The notes under the pieces are model-generated. The model saw only the letters and a list, made by a program, of their open reading frames with translations. It made no database searches and had not been told where the DNA came from. A program made the translations under genes and the position numbers. From Candidatus Saccharibacteria bacterium UBA4727 (GTDB lineage: Bacteria > Patescibacteriota > Saccharimonadia > Saccharimonadales > Saccharimonadaceae): DNA of 45,834 bases. This document shows, in pieces, positions 24,106 to 32,244 of this stretch (positions are counted from its first letter, which is position 1; each line of letters begins with the position of its first letter). The stretch lies in contig DHJF01000040.1 of the NCBI GenBank assembly GCA_002404195.1, positions 1,160-46,993 of the forward strand, given 5' to 3'.

Positions 24106-24549
24106 ATGCGCATATGTACTAAATGCCACACAAAAAAAGACGAAACTGAGTTTTTCATAAAAGACCGTGCATCGAATCGACTACACACCCAGTGTAAGTC
24201 TTGCTATAAAGAACATCGAAAGGCGTACTACGTCTTGCACTATGAAAAGTACGGTGATGAATATCGCAAACGAGCCAAGACTCAGCGCGATAATCTCAGA
24301 AATATTTATCGAACAAATATGTTGCAATTCTTATCAAATAAAGCGTGCGTCACATGCGGTGAATCCGATGTTCGTGTCTTAGAGTTTGACCATCTTGATC
24401 AAAAAACAAAATCTTTCAGTATATCCCAGGCGGTACGGCTAGGCTATTCATGGAATGACGTCTTAGAGGAAATAAAAAAATGTAGAATACTATGCGCAAA
24501 CTGCTACAAAAAACACACTGCAGTACAAGGGAATTGGTATAAAGCCTAA
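24106..24549 (+). CDS. HNH endonuclease-like protein, final motif histidine replaced by tyrosine
   Basis: 147 residues. The N-terminal zinc ribbon has CTKCHTKK and CKSC (residues 4-37). The HNH part follows: ACVTCGESDVRVLEFDHLD, a middle helix and KCRILCANCYKKHTA. The two CxxC pairs and the FDH are as in phage-type HNH nucleases, but the usual CANCH reads CANCY, so the metal site may be damaged or altered. Such genes often move as selfish elements near tRNA genes. Here it sits between tRNA-Leu(UAA) and tRNA-Cys on the opposite strand to the tRNAs. It has its own leaderless-type promoter. Activity is uncertain; the family call is good. Confidence 0.8.
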   Translation: MRICTKCHTKKDETEFFIKDRASNRLHTQCKSCYKEHRKAYYVLHYEKYGDEYRKRAKTQRDNLRNIYRTNMLQFLSNKACVTCGESDVRVLEFDHLDQKTKSFSISQAVRLGYSWNDVLEEIKKCRILCANCYKKHTAVQGNWYKA

Positions 24550-24557
24550 TATAATCA

Positions 24558-24631
24558 TGGAGGCACGTATGGGAGTCGAACCCATTTAAAAGCTTTTGCA
24601 GAGCTCCACGTAACCGTTCCGTCAACGCGCC
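24558..24631 (-). tRNA. tRNA-Cys (anticodon GCA), CCA encoded
   Basis: A 74-base cloverleaf: acceptor GGCGCGT/ACGTGCC, 3-bp D stem, anticodon loop CTGCAAA (GCA), four-base variable loop, T-loop TTCGACT. The discriminator base is U, the identity element of cysteine tRNAs, followed by encoded CCA. It converges on the HNH gene nine bases away. Confidence 0.95.
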
Positions 24632-24678
24632 ATCTGTTTTGATATTATAGCAGATAGAGAAGCATGTTGTCGCAAAAG

Positions 24679-24707
24679 AAAAAGACAGATACACTATCTG
24701 TCTTTTT
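24679..24707 (-). terminator. Terminator of tRNA-Leu(GAG)
   Basis: A perfect 12-bp stem AAAAAGACAGAT/ATCTGTCTTTTT with a five-base loop starts just after the tRNA CCA on the minus strand and ends in a T-run. Confidence 0.85.
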
Positions 24708-24710
24708 CTA

Positions 24711-24797
24711 TGGTGCGCGAAAGAGGACTTGAACCTCCACGTCCCGAAGGACACCAGCCCCTCAAGCTGACGCGTCTACCAATTCCGCCATCCGCGC
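24711..24797 (-). tRNA. tRNA-Leu (anticodon GAG), CCA encoded
   Basis: An 87-base class II tRNA with acceptor GCGCGGA/TTCGCGC, anticodon loop TTGAGGG (GAG), long variable arm, T-loop TTCAAGT, discriminator A and encoded CCA. Its 5' half is echoed in a remnant at 24852-24888. Confidence 0.95.
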
Positions 24798-24851
24798 ATA
24801 TCCGTTCGCCAATGCCAGCCGCTAACTTTATAATAGTGAACTTTGCGTCAA

Positions 24852-24888
24852 ACGCGTCTACTATTATTTATTTGGGCCGCCATCCGCG
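24852..24888 (-). pseudogene. Remnant of a tRNA-Leu 5' half
   Basis: CGCGGATGGCGG (12 bases, 24877-24888) and GTAGACGCGT (10 bases, 24852-24861) both occur in the same order as in tRNA-Leu(GAG), but the D-loop between is replaced by an AT-rich stretch and the rest of the tRNA is missing. It lies 55 bases beyond the intact gene. A partial tandem copy or an excision scar is likely. Confidence 0.5.
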
Positions 24889-24936
24889 TCTATATATCTG
24901 TACATTGAGGGGTTAACTTGGATAATTATAGCGAAC

Positions 24937-26733
24937 TTATGGCGTTTTGTAAACTGAATGATTGCCGACACTCCAGTACAGGACGTTCGCATAACGATCG
25001 AGTGGTGACACGAGCGTGGCAGTTGGACTGAGCGATTGCATATTCTTATTGACGACATAGGGTGCGACGGGCTGATAGAGTCCGACAGCTGGCGCATCTT
25101 CAAGCCATTGGCGCGCAAAGGCTTCATACTTTGCATTGCGAAGATTTGGTTCGAGTCGTGAACGTGCACTCGCCAGGGCGGCGTCGGCCGATTTGTTGGA
25201 ATAATTTGAAAAGTTATAACCGTCGATACCAATTTGTGATGAATGCCAGTAGGCGTAGACGTCTGGGTCGCCGCCAATCGACAGCTCGTAGAGCAGCACA
25301 TCGTAGTCGCGCGCCTGCAGCGTATTGCGAACAAAGTTACTGGCGGGATCGGCTGTATCGACAACCCGAATATTCACCACGATGCCTAGGTTACGCCACT
25401 GCCCTGCGAGTGTCTCGAGCGACTTCTCGTACAGACTATTCTTGGTCGTTACCACTGAAAGCGCCAGCGGCGTACCATCTTTTTGTCGCTGGCCCTTTAC
25501 GAGCGTCCAACCAGCTTGGTCGAGCAAGGCAGCGGCTTGTGTCGCGTTCGACGCTGGCGCGTGCGGCACGTCAGGCCCCGTCAGCTGTCCGTTCACGAAT
25601 GGTAGATCAAGTGACACAACGCCAACGTGCAAACTCTTCCGGATTGCCGGAGCGTCCGTTGCTAGCTGCAAAGCCTTACGAACGGTATGATCTTGTAAAA
25701 TGGGCGTATTAAGATTGAATAGCGCATATACACCACTGCTTATCGGCCGTGAAATAACCGTGTAATTATGCGTGTCAATTTGTGCCACATTTGCACCCGT
25801 TAAATCAGCGGCGGCGTTCACCTGACCCGCCCGTAGCGCGCTCGCAATAGCAGCTTGGTCAGTATAGGCATGGACCTCAAAGCGGTTCAATAGTGGCGCA
25901 CCCTTATAATAGTTAGCGAAAGCCGTCATATGAACAATACTGTAGGTATGGCTAGTGTTCACTGTCTGCAGCAGATTAAAGCTAAACGGACCACTGCCAA
26001 TAGGTGAACGACTAAACGAGCTTTCACGAATGCTGCCCGGGTCGAGCGTACCTAAGAGATGTTCCGGTAAGACTGCAAACGTCAGTGCGTGCGGGAACGC
26101 TGCGTAGACTGCGGGTAATTGAAATTGGACTGTCATATTGTTCACTACTTTTACGAGTACATCCTGCCAGTTACTGCGTAGTGGTGAGCGCGAAGCGGCA
26201 TTTTTAATCAGGTTAACCGTAAATGCGACGTCTTGCGCCGTTACGTGTGCGCCATCATGCCACATGGCATTTGACCGCAATGTCACCGTATAGAGCGTTC
26301 CCGTTGCGTCAACCTGCGTACCCTCGGCGAGATCACCCTGCAAATGCCCCGTACTGTCGTATGAATAAAGTGACGAAAAGAGCAGTCGACTGGCGGCGAC
26401 TTCGGCATCTGAAGATGCGTACAGTGGATTGAGTGTATCGATCGGGCCAAGTGACGCCTCGGCGTAAGTGCCACCACTAACTGGCGCCGTTGTTTGATAA
26501 CTGCGCTGGAACCACATCAATTGCAGACCGACAATCACAATCATCATACCGACTAACAGGAGCCAGCTGATAACGTGACGGCGCACACTCCGAATGTTTT
26601 CAAGTCGTCCGACAAGGAATTTGCGCGCATGACGAACGGTGACGGTTTCGGCTTTGCGTACTCGCTTAGAGAACTTTTTGCCGTCAAACGAGATGTTTTG
26701 GAACTTCTTCCAGTTACGTTTTTCGTCGCTCAC
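24937..26733 (-). CDS. Oligopeptide-type ABC substrate-binding protein (SBP_bac_5), membrane-anchored
   Basis: 598 residues, starting at GTG (26733) after AAGG. A long basic cytoplasmic tail (RVRKAETVTVRHARKFLVGR) precedes a single membrane helix (about 57-75, SWLLLVGMMIVIVGLQLMWF), and there is no lipobox cysteine, so the protein is held by the helix. The binding domain follows the peptide/nickel family: TLNPLYASSDAEVAASRLLFSSLY, WHDGAHVTAQDVAFTVNLI, SPIGSGPFSF, VRKALQLATDAPAI, and a C-terminal DVLLYELSIGGDPDVYAYWHSS. It would capture peptides for import. No ABC permeases or ATPase are encoded next to it. It follows secG by 13 bases. Confidence 0.88.
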   Translation of the reverse strand: MSDEKRNWKKFQNISFDGKKFSKRVRKAETVTVRHARKFLVGRLENIRSVRRHVISWLLLVGMMIVIVGLQLMWFQRSYQTTAPVSGGTYAEASLGPIDTLNPLYASSDAEVAASRLLFSSLYSYDSTGHLQGDLAEGTQVDATGTLYTVTLRSNAMWHDGAHVTAQDVAFTVNLIKNAASRSPLRSNWQDVLVKVVNNMTVQFQLPAVYAAFPHALTFAVLPEHLLGTLDPGSIRESSFSRSPIGSGPFSFNLLQTVNTSHTYSIVHMTAFANYYKGAPLLNRFEVHAYTDQAAIASALRAGQVNAAADLTGANVAQIDTHNYTVISRPISSGVYALFNLNTPILQDHTVRKALQLATDAPAIRKSLHVGVVSLDLPFVNGQLTGPDVPHAPASNATQAAALLDQAGWTLVKGQRQKDGTPLALSVVTTKNSLYEKSLETLAGQWRNLGIVVNIRVVDTADPASNFVRNTLQARDYDVLLYELSIGGDPDVYAYWHSSQIGIDGYNFSNYSNKSADAALASARSRLEPNLRNAKYEAFARQWLEDAPAVGLYQPVAPYVVNKNMQSLSPTATLVSPLDRYANVLYWSVGNHSVYKTP

Positions 26734-26746
26734 CGCTTAGAGTCCT

Positions 26747-26983
26747 TTACAGCTTAAAAGCTGGAATCAAAAGTCCAACCAAAATAGATAAGATAAAAAT
26801 CACTGCGAGCACGACGGACGCTTCAAATAAATTCTTATCAAGGCCACGACGAGTCGTATACAGTTCACCTGACGCACCAAATCCAGCACCAAGGCTGGCG
26901 CCGCGTTGTTGTAACAAAATTGTCACTACCATCAGGATCGCTGATCCAATGGTGACTACTTGTAAAATACTATCAATACTCAT
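26747..26983 (-). CDS. secG: Preprotein translocase subunit SecG
   Basis: 78 residues, two membrane helices (about 8-23 and 56-74) joined by the typical polar loop LQQRGASLGAGFGASGELYTTRRGLDKNL. SecG is the accessory subunit of the SecYEG channel. AGGAG lies 12 bases before the ATG, and the gene start overlaps the stop of the PF04020 gene by four bases. The SBP gene is next, so a translocase subunit and an exported protein share a message. Confidence 0.9.
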   Translation of the reverse strand: MSIDSILQVVTIGSAILMVVTILLQQRGASLGAGFGASGELYTTRRGLDKNLFEASVVLAVIFILSILVGLLIPAFKL

Positions 26984-27372
26984 GCTTTTTCTTGTCTCCT
27001 GGTATATTGCATATCTAAGGCACTACTTACTACATAGTTTACCAGACTTAGGACAATTCCCATAAAGACCGAGTACCAGAATGTCATATGCAGACCTGGC
27101 ACGAGAAGAAGTGACAAGTACACCATCAGACCATTAACAATAATAGTGAATAGTCCGAGCGTCAGCAGAATAGCGGGGAGCGACAAGATAATCACAATCG
27201 GGCGCAGTACGGCGTTGATCACCGAGAAAATCAACCCCGCCACCAAAAAAGCCCAGGTGCTGGCATTCAAATCGGCGTTGCTATAGCCGGTGCCAAAGAT
27301 ACGAACAAATGCCCATAACCCACATGAGTTCAAAATCCAACGAAGGACGAACAATGAAAATTGCTTCTTCAT
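26980..27372 (-). CDS. PF04020-type four-helix membrane protein (phage holin IV-like family)
   Basis: 130 residues. A short basic start and four membrane helices; the conserved part GLIFSVINAVLRPIVIILSLPAILLTLGLF-type segment (helices 2-3) and LVPGLHMTFWYSVFMGIVLSLVN (helix 4) identify the family, which is widespread in bacteria and unrelated in function to true holins as far as is known. A TATAGT box lies 12 bases before the ATG. It overlaps the secG start, forming an operon PF04020-secG-SBP. Confidence 0.85.
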   Translation of the reverse strand: MKKQFSLFVLRWILNSCGLWAFVRIFGTGYSNADLNASTWAFLVAGLIFSVINAVLRPIVIILSLPAILLTLGLFTIIVNGLMVYLSLLLVPGLHMTFWYSVFMGIVLSLVNYVVSSALDMQYTRRQEKA

Positions 27373-27398
27373 AAACTACGTTTAACTATAGCTTTTTT

Positions 27399-28607
27399 CT
27401 ATAGGTCTGTCGAGAGCTTTGCGCTTAAGTTTGTGTGGCCGGTCGTGGTAATGAGGATATCGTCTTCAATGCGCACCCCAATTCCCTCCTCGGGAATATA
27501 AATACCAGGCTCAACCGTCAGCACCATACCTGGCGCAAAAACAGCTGGCGCACCGAGACTATCGTGAACATCAACGCCCAACCCGTGGCTCATAGCGTGC
27601 GGAAAATAGGTATGAAAATGCTTGTCATCATTCTTATTCGCCATCAGACCCAATTGGAGTAAGGCTATTTTCATAATTTTTTCGCCCTTTTCGTAGTATT
27701 CCCGTACTGCAACACCCGGAGACAAGAGCTGAATCACCTGACGCTGCACCGCTTGCACGGCGCCGTGAACTTCTGCTTGCCGTTTTGTTGGCCGCCCTAA
27801 GGCGTAGGTGCGAGTAATGTCGGCCGCATAGCCGTCAACCTGCGCGCCGATATCGAGCAGGAGAAGCTCGTTTTTGGCCAGTTTGGTATTATTTTCAATA
27901 TAGTGCAGCGTGCAAGCGTTCTTTCCCGCCGCGACAATTGGGTCGTAAGCATGACCAACCGCGCCGCGCGAACGAAAATAATGGCTAAAATCAGCCTCTA
28001 CCTGGTATTCATGCATATAGTTCGCCAGTTTTGATTTGACGTCGTTAAAGCCGCCAATCGTCAAACTGATGGCGCGTTTCATCGCGGCAATTTCTTCGGG
28101 TTGCTTCAATGCGCGCAGTTGGGCTAATGTCTTACGGCAATCGTCGACCGTGTTAAAAATTCGCCCGAGTGAATCGTAGAGCTTTTTACTGGTCGGGTTT
28201 TGTATAAAGTCAAAATACTCGGCATGCGGCATATCACCAAGGGCATAGACAACGCTGTGCGTCTTTGCCAATTGCCGAAGTAACTTCTCGGCTTCATTCT
28301 GATCGATGACGTGTTCAATGCCGCTGCGCAGTGCCGCTGTCGCTGGCGACAAACTGCCATCGAATACCTGATGCGAGTGACTAATCGTCGGCGCAACGAG
28401 CCATGACCGGCCGCGCTTGGCGTCGATAATCACCCACCAGTCGGCCGTCTCTATGCCCGTCAACCACCAAAAATTGGCCTCTTGCTCAAACTTAAAGGCG
28501 GCATCGTTTTTACGTTGCATCTGGGTGTAGGCCACGACCACCGCCACCCCGCCAGCCAGCTGCTGCATAAATCGCTCACGATTATGCCGAAAAAAGTCAG
28601 CCTGCAT
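27399..28607 (-). CDS. M24B Xaa-Pro aminopeptidase (PepP-like)
   Basis: 402 residues. The N-terminal creatinase-like domain (FFRHNRERFMQQL) is followed by the pita-bread catalytic domain with all metal ligands: two Asp in LLLDIGAQVDGYAADITRTYALG, His in FPHAMSHGLGVDVHD, Glu in TVEPGIY and Glu in GVRIEDDILIT. It removes N-terminal residues before proline, suiting a cell that feeds on imported peptides. It starts four bases after a pilin gene, so the two share a message. No Shine-Dalgarno is visible; coupling to the pilin stop is likely. Confidence 0.92.
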   Translation of the reverse strand: MQADFFRHNRERFMQQLAGGVAVVVAYTQMQRKNDAAFKFEQEANFWWLTGIETADWWVIIDAKRGRSWLVAPTISHSHQVFDGSLSPATAALRSGIEHVIDQNEAEKLLRQLAKTHSVVYALGDMPHAEYFDFIQNPTSKKLYDSLGRIFNTVDDCRKTLAQLRALKQPEEIAAMKRAISLTIGGFNDVKSKLANYMHEYQVEADFSHYFRSRGAVGHAYDPIVAAGKNACTLHYIENNTKLAKNELLLLDIGAQVDGYAADITRTYALGRPTKRQAEVHGAVQAVQRQVIQLLSPGVAVREYYEKGEKIMKIALLQLGLMANKNDDKHFHTYFPHAMSHGLGVDVHDSLGAPAVFAPGMVLTVEPGIYIPEEGIGVRIEDDILITTTGHTNLSAKLSTDL

Positions 28608-28611
28608 AGTG

Positions 28612-28977
28612 CTAGACGCAAGTTCCTGCTTGAGGTATTGGCGCCTGCCCCGACGACTTAATATAATACGCTATTGTTGGTGTAGCCGTGATTGTACCAT
28701 TAATACAGTAGCTGGTTGCGGTGCCCGACGTATAGATTACCGTCACTCCACTGCTCGCCTTAAAGCTTGTTGGTAGCCCCACGAGATACCCGTCGTTAGT
28801 ATTGCGATAATCTTCCATCGCCGATACAGCCTCTTTGAGGTCGCTCTGCACCTGATTAGCTTGAGTACGCTGCTTCCAGCCATTGACATTAAGTAGAACG
28901 ATGCCAGCCAGGATACCTATAGTGACAATAGCTACCATCAGTTCAACAATTGTAAATCCGGGCGTGCGATGCTTCAT
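28612..28977 (-). CDS. Type IV pilin-like protein, short
   Basis: 121 residues. Leader MKHRTPG, cleavage before FTIVELMVAIVTIGILAGIVLLNVNGW, then a small head with QRTQANQVQSDLKEAVSAMEDYRNTNDGYL, typical of GspH/pseudopilin-type proteins. Two cysteines in the last third (SYCING, AGTCV) could close a C-terminal disulfide loop like classic pilins. The helix differs from the other three pilins (VELMVAIVTI instead of VELLIVIVVI). The extended -10 TGCTATAGT ends six bases before the ATG, so the message is leaderless. pepP follows. Confidence 0.85.
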   Translation of the reverse strand: MKHRTPGFTIVELMVAIVTIGILAGIVLLNVNGWKQRTQANQVQSDLKEAVSAMEDYRNTNDGYLVGLPTSFKASSGVTVIYTSGTATSYCINGTITATPTIAYYIKSSGQAPIPQAGTCV

Positions 28978-28983
28978 ACCGCC

Positions 28984-28992
28984 ACTATAGCA
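28984..28992 (-). promoter_or_regulatory. Extended -10 of the pilin-pepP unit, leaderless type
   Basis: TGCTATAGT on the minus strand with the hexamer at +28984-28989, six bases before the ATG at 28977. No ribosome-binding site fits between. Confidence 0.6.
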
Positions 28993-28998
28993 TAGGCG

Positions 28999-30552
28999 TT
29001 ATTTAACGGGCAAATAGGCATTCAGAATCGCAGCCTTTGCGGCGCCGATTGCCGCAATCCGTTGTTCGACTGTCGCCACCTCAACCGCCCGCAAACTTCC
29101 GAATGTCTTAATGAGCTTCCGGCGCGTCGCCGGACCAATCCCCGGAATATCTTCCAAATTACTCGCCGTTTGTTTTTGGCGCTTCAGAACGGTATGGTAG
29201 CTAACGGCAAAACGGTGCGATTCATCACGAATACGCTGGAATAATTTCACGACATCCGTGTACGTTGAGTGGAGCGATGCACCGCGCAGGTTGCCCGAAT
29301 GAGCACCCGCGTTAAGCTGACCAGGATGAAGATTTACCACATAGTAGTCACCCGAGCTCATGACCGAGGCACCTGGTATGGGCTGTTCAATCAGCAATGT
29401 CAATGCCGAAACCTCAATTCCCGAGCGAGTTTTATGCACAATAATCTCCTCCTCGCGCTTGGCAACGCTCACGACCGGAAGTTGCAGGTGTCGCTCCTCG
29501 AGAGCTTTGATAGCGGCGTCCAGCTGACCCTTGCCGCCATCGATCAGTAACAAGTCGGGCTTACCCCAACTTTTCATGTTTTTCTCACTCGTTCGTCGCC
29601 AAATCGTTTCATACATACTGGCATAATCATCATTTTGCTGTTTGGTCATTTTGAACTTGCGGTAGCTGGCACGGTCACTGACGCCGTTGGTAAACGCTAC
29701 CATACTGGCGACGACATTCGTGCCGCTCATATGAGAAATGTCGTAGCCTTCAATACGGGCCGGTGCTTTTTCGAGATTGAATAAATCAACCAGTTGACCG
29801 AGCGCCTTATCTTTACTGATGTCCAAAAATTCTTTGTCGCCAAACATAATCCGACGCTGTAATTCTTTTAAGTTGTAGAGACGGTTGCGTAGTTTGGTAG
29901 CAAGTTCGAAATTTTGCAAGCCAGCCGCAACTTTCATGTCACGCTCGAGTTCTTTCATGAGCTGCACGCGGTTGCCTTTGAGGTAACTAATTAATTTACG
30001 TAGCTCAGCGTGATACTCGTCACTAGTCATATAGATTGGCGCCAAACCAAGGTGTGCATCGAGACTTGGCCGCTCACCCTCACGCGGCGCCTTGGTGTAA
30101 TACGGGAAGGTTCGGCGCAAATAGCGCAGGGCTTTTTTAAGTGCGAAACCGTTGTAATACGGCCCGAAATACTCCGCCTCATCATCGACCGGGTTACGCG
30201 TAAATTCGACATGTGGCCGTTCGCTCTTCATGTCGATCCGTACATAGGTTTGTGACTTGTCGTCACGTAACAAAATATTGTAACGCGGCATATAGCGCTT
30301 AACCATTTCACTTTCAAAAAACAGCGCGTCGATTTCACTTTCCGTTTCAATCCAGTCGGTGTCCTCAATCTCCGCCACCAAAGCCTGCGTTTTAATGTCC
30401 ATATCTCGCGTGCTTTGAAAATACTGGCGCACCCGATTCTTGAGCACTGCCGCTTTACCAACATAAATAATCTCGCCACTCGCTGACTTGTGAAAATACA
30501 CACCCGGCGTGTGTGGCAATGTCTTTAACTTGGCTTCAAGGGCTTTATTCAT
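28999..30552 (-). CDS. uvrC: Excinuclease ABC subunit C without any cysteine
   Basis: 517 residues. GIY-YIG nuclease domain (PGVYFHKSASGEIIYVGKA, residues 15-33), UVR motif (about 205-240, LQNFELATKLRNRLYNLKELQ), RNase H-like nuclease domain (EGYDISHMSGTNVVASM, LLLIDGGKGQLDAA) and C-terminal HhH pair (LEDIPGIGPATRRKLIKTFG). UvrC makes both cuts in nucleotide excision repair; UvrA is at 41536. The region that in E. coli holds four cysteines for a 4Fe-4S cluster (after the GIY-YIG domain) has none here, and the whole protein has no cysteine. TGATATAAT ends eight bases before the ATG, implying a nearly leaderless message. Confidence 0.95.
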   Translation of the reverse strand: MNKALEAKLKTLPHTPGVYFHKSASGEIIYVGKAAVLKNRVRQYFQSTRDMDIKTQALVAEIEDTDWIETESEIDALFFESEMVKRYMPRYNILLRDDKSQTYVRIDMKSERPHVEFTRNPVDDEAEYFGPYYNGFALKKALRYLRRTFPYYTKAPREGERPSLDAHLGLAPIYMTSDEYHAELRKLISYLKGNRVQLMKELERDMKVAAGLQNFELATKLRNRLYNLKELQRRIMFGDKEFLDISKDKALGQLVDLFNLEKAPARIEGYDISHMSGTNVVASMVAFTNGVSDRASYRKFKMTKQQNDDYASMYETIWRRTSEKNMKSWGKPDLLLIDGGKGQLDAAIKALEERHLQLPVVSVAKREEEIIVHKTRSGIEVSALTLLIEQPIPGASVMSSGDYYVVNLHPGQLNAGAHSGNLRGASLHSTYTDVVKLFQRIRDESHRFAVSYHTVLKRQKQTASNLEDIPGIGPATRRKLIKTFGSLRAVEVATVEQRIAAIGAAKAAILNAYLPVK

Positions 30553-30560
30553 CTCTCTTT

Positions 30561-30569
30561 ATTATATCA
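30561..30569 (-). promoter_or_regulatory. Extended -10 of uvrC, leaderless type
   Basis: TGATATAAT on the minus strand (hexamer +30561-30566) ends eight bases before the uvrC ATG. The purine stretch AAAGAGAG between them may not be in the message. Confidence 0.55.
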
Positions 30570-30654
30570 TTGACGAAATAGACTACAGCACGTATTCATT
30601 ACTAAGCAACCTACTTGCGTGATAGGCAAAATATATGAAGAAATAATGAATCAG

Positions 30655-31380
30655 CTAGTGAATCGCGACACCAAACAGCAATCCAATGCCATAGGTGACA
30701 GCGGCCGAGCCGAGAATAATAAGCAATTGACGAAGCGCACCTGCTGGAATATGCTTACCGCTTAACCTGGCGATGAATCCACCAATAAATAGCCCGCAGA
30801 GAGCGGTGACAATAATCGAAATAATCACCGCCACATGACCACCAATAAAAAACCAGCTAGCAAGTGGCGCCAGCGAACCGACCGTAAATAATGCAAATGA
30901 CAAACCGGCCGCGCGCCACGGCGAACCAAGCTCATTGCTATTCATACCAATAACCTGAGCTGAGTAGAGCGCCAAGAAATTATCATTATCTTTCGCAACA
31001 TCCTCAACAACACTATGTGCCGTTTCATGTACCATGCCAAGATGAGCCAGCTTATGTGATAGTTGGTGCTTGAGGTACTCTGGTTCGCGTTTGATGAGAT
31101 GCTTCAAGTCGTCAAGGACGCCCTCGAATAACTCCACCTGCGAACGCACTGATATCCACTCGCCTGCCGCCATCGAAATCGCACCAGCCAGCAGCCCCGC
31201 CAACCCGGCCGTCAGCACGATATGATTCGACGCACCTGCTGCCGCCATGCCTACCACCAGGCAAAGCGTACTAACCAGACCATCATTCACCCCTAATACT
31301 GCGGCGCGTGCACCCCCGCGCTGCACCTGCACTGCGCGTTTCGTTAAATCATCACTTATCTTTGTGTTTTGTTCATTCAT
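30655..31380 (-). CDS. VIT1/CCC1 family metal transporter
   Basis: 241 residues. The start NEQNTKISDDLTKRAVQVQRGGARAAVLGVNDGLVS contains the family signature helix (LGVNDGLVSTLCLVVGM). Helix 2 and 3 carry AGLLAGAISMAAGEWISVRSQ, then a cytoplasmic metal-binding segment with many Glu/His (FEGVLDDLKHLIKREPEYLKHQL, HLGMVHETAHSVVED), and two C-terminal helices. Members move Fe(II) or Mn(II) out of the cytoplasm. The TGGTATACT box ends six bases before the ATG, so leaderless. It is divergent from an MFS pseudogene. Confidence 0.88.
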   Translation of the reverse strand: MNEQNTKISDDLTKRAVQVQRGGARAAVLGVNDGLVSTLCLVVGMAAAGASNHIVLTAGLAGLLAGAISMAAGEWISVRSQVELFEGVLDDLKHLIKREPEYLKHQLSHKLAHLGMVHETAHSVVEDVAKDNDNFLALYSAQVIGMNSNELGSPWRAAGLSFALFTVGSLAPLASWFFIGGHVAVIISIIVTALCGLFIGGFIARLSGKHIPAGALRQLLIILGSAAVTYGIGLLFGVAIH

Positions 31381-31386
31381 CCTTAC

Positions 31387-31395
31387 AGTATACCA
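31387..31395 (-). promoter_or_regulatory. Extended -10 of the VIT gene, leaderless type
   Basis: TGGTATACT on the minus strand (hexamer +31387-31392), six bases before the ATG at 31380. Confidence 0.55.
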
Positions 31396-31398
31396 AGC

Positions 31399-32244
31399 TT
31401 GCGGCCAAGCGTAAGATGATTATGCTCGGCTTCTTTTTCGCCTTCACCCTCCTCCTCTAAATTGGCTTAGGCTATAGCGTCCTCGAAGCCGCCCTCACTG
31501 GTATCTCAACCGCCTTTGGTATTGCGTTTAGCATCGTATTTTTGACTCAAGAACTTGTCCCAACAATGGGGTGATACGCCATGTCACTCGGTGTCATTAT
31601 TATGGCTGTCGGCCTTGGTCTCGTCGCTTGGCCACTCCTCACTACAGACGTCACCTCAGCGCCGTGGCAATTCACTGTCGGCCTGTTTACGGTTGGTACA
31701 GGCATAGGGCTGATTATGGGACCAACGTTCTCGGTAACGCTAAACGGCGTCGACCCACGCCACGCCGGCTCAGCATCAGGAACACTCAGCGCCATTCAAC
31801 AAGTTGGTGGTGCTATCGGTATCGCCGCTATCGGCGTTTTATTCTTTGGCCAACTCTCCAGTCACGCTAGAGCGAGCTTTACGGCAGTTGAGCCAACCAT
31901 CAAGACTCGGCTCGCCGCCGCACACGTTCTAGCACAGGCGCAGGCAACTATCATTGACGGTGCTCGAGCGTGTTTTGTTAATCGCAATAACCAAAAAGAT
32001 TTTAGCGAAACACCAGCCAACTGTAAAAAAACTCGAATCCCAGCCCGACCAATCCGGAGCGGCGGAAATTGCGACAACGATCATAAGTAACGCCAAGCGA
32101 GATTCTGGTGAAAACTTCATCCATAACTTTAGCGTCGCGCTTATTTACGCCGTGATTCTCGTGCTTATTACCTTTGGATTATCATCCCCCCACCGCGTCA
32201 TTTCAAGACCGACGCAGCTGCCAGACACTAAAGGAAGAGTTTGA
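31399..32244 (+). pseudogene. Decayed MFS drug transporter (DHA2/EmrB-like), C-terminal half
   Basis: From MIMLGFFFAF (31416) on, a C-terminal half of a 14-helix efflux pump can be read: a helix FFFAFTLLL, then TAA, GLGYSVLEAALTGISTAFGIAF, FLTQELVPTMG, then TGA, YAMSLGVIIMAVGLGLVAWPL, the conserved GIGLIMGPTFSVTLNGVDPRHAGSASG, QQVGGAIGIAAIGVLFF, then a long loop. A run of seven As near 32025-32032 shifts the frame; the last helix FSVALIYAVILVLITFG is in the new frame. The N-terminal half is missing. Both nonsense codons are one C-to-T change from Gln (CAA) or Arg (CGA). Its end overlaps the convergent CBU_0592-like gene by 17 bases. Confidence 0.85.

Noticed and set aside
31416..31580. In-frame TGA in the MFS remnant as a recoded codon (UGA = Gly or Trp)
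   Set aside because: A TAA also breaks the same frame, trhO ends with a functional TGA overlapped by the next ATG, and no intact gene here needs UGA readthrough.
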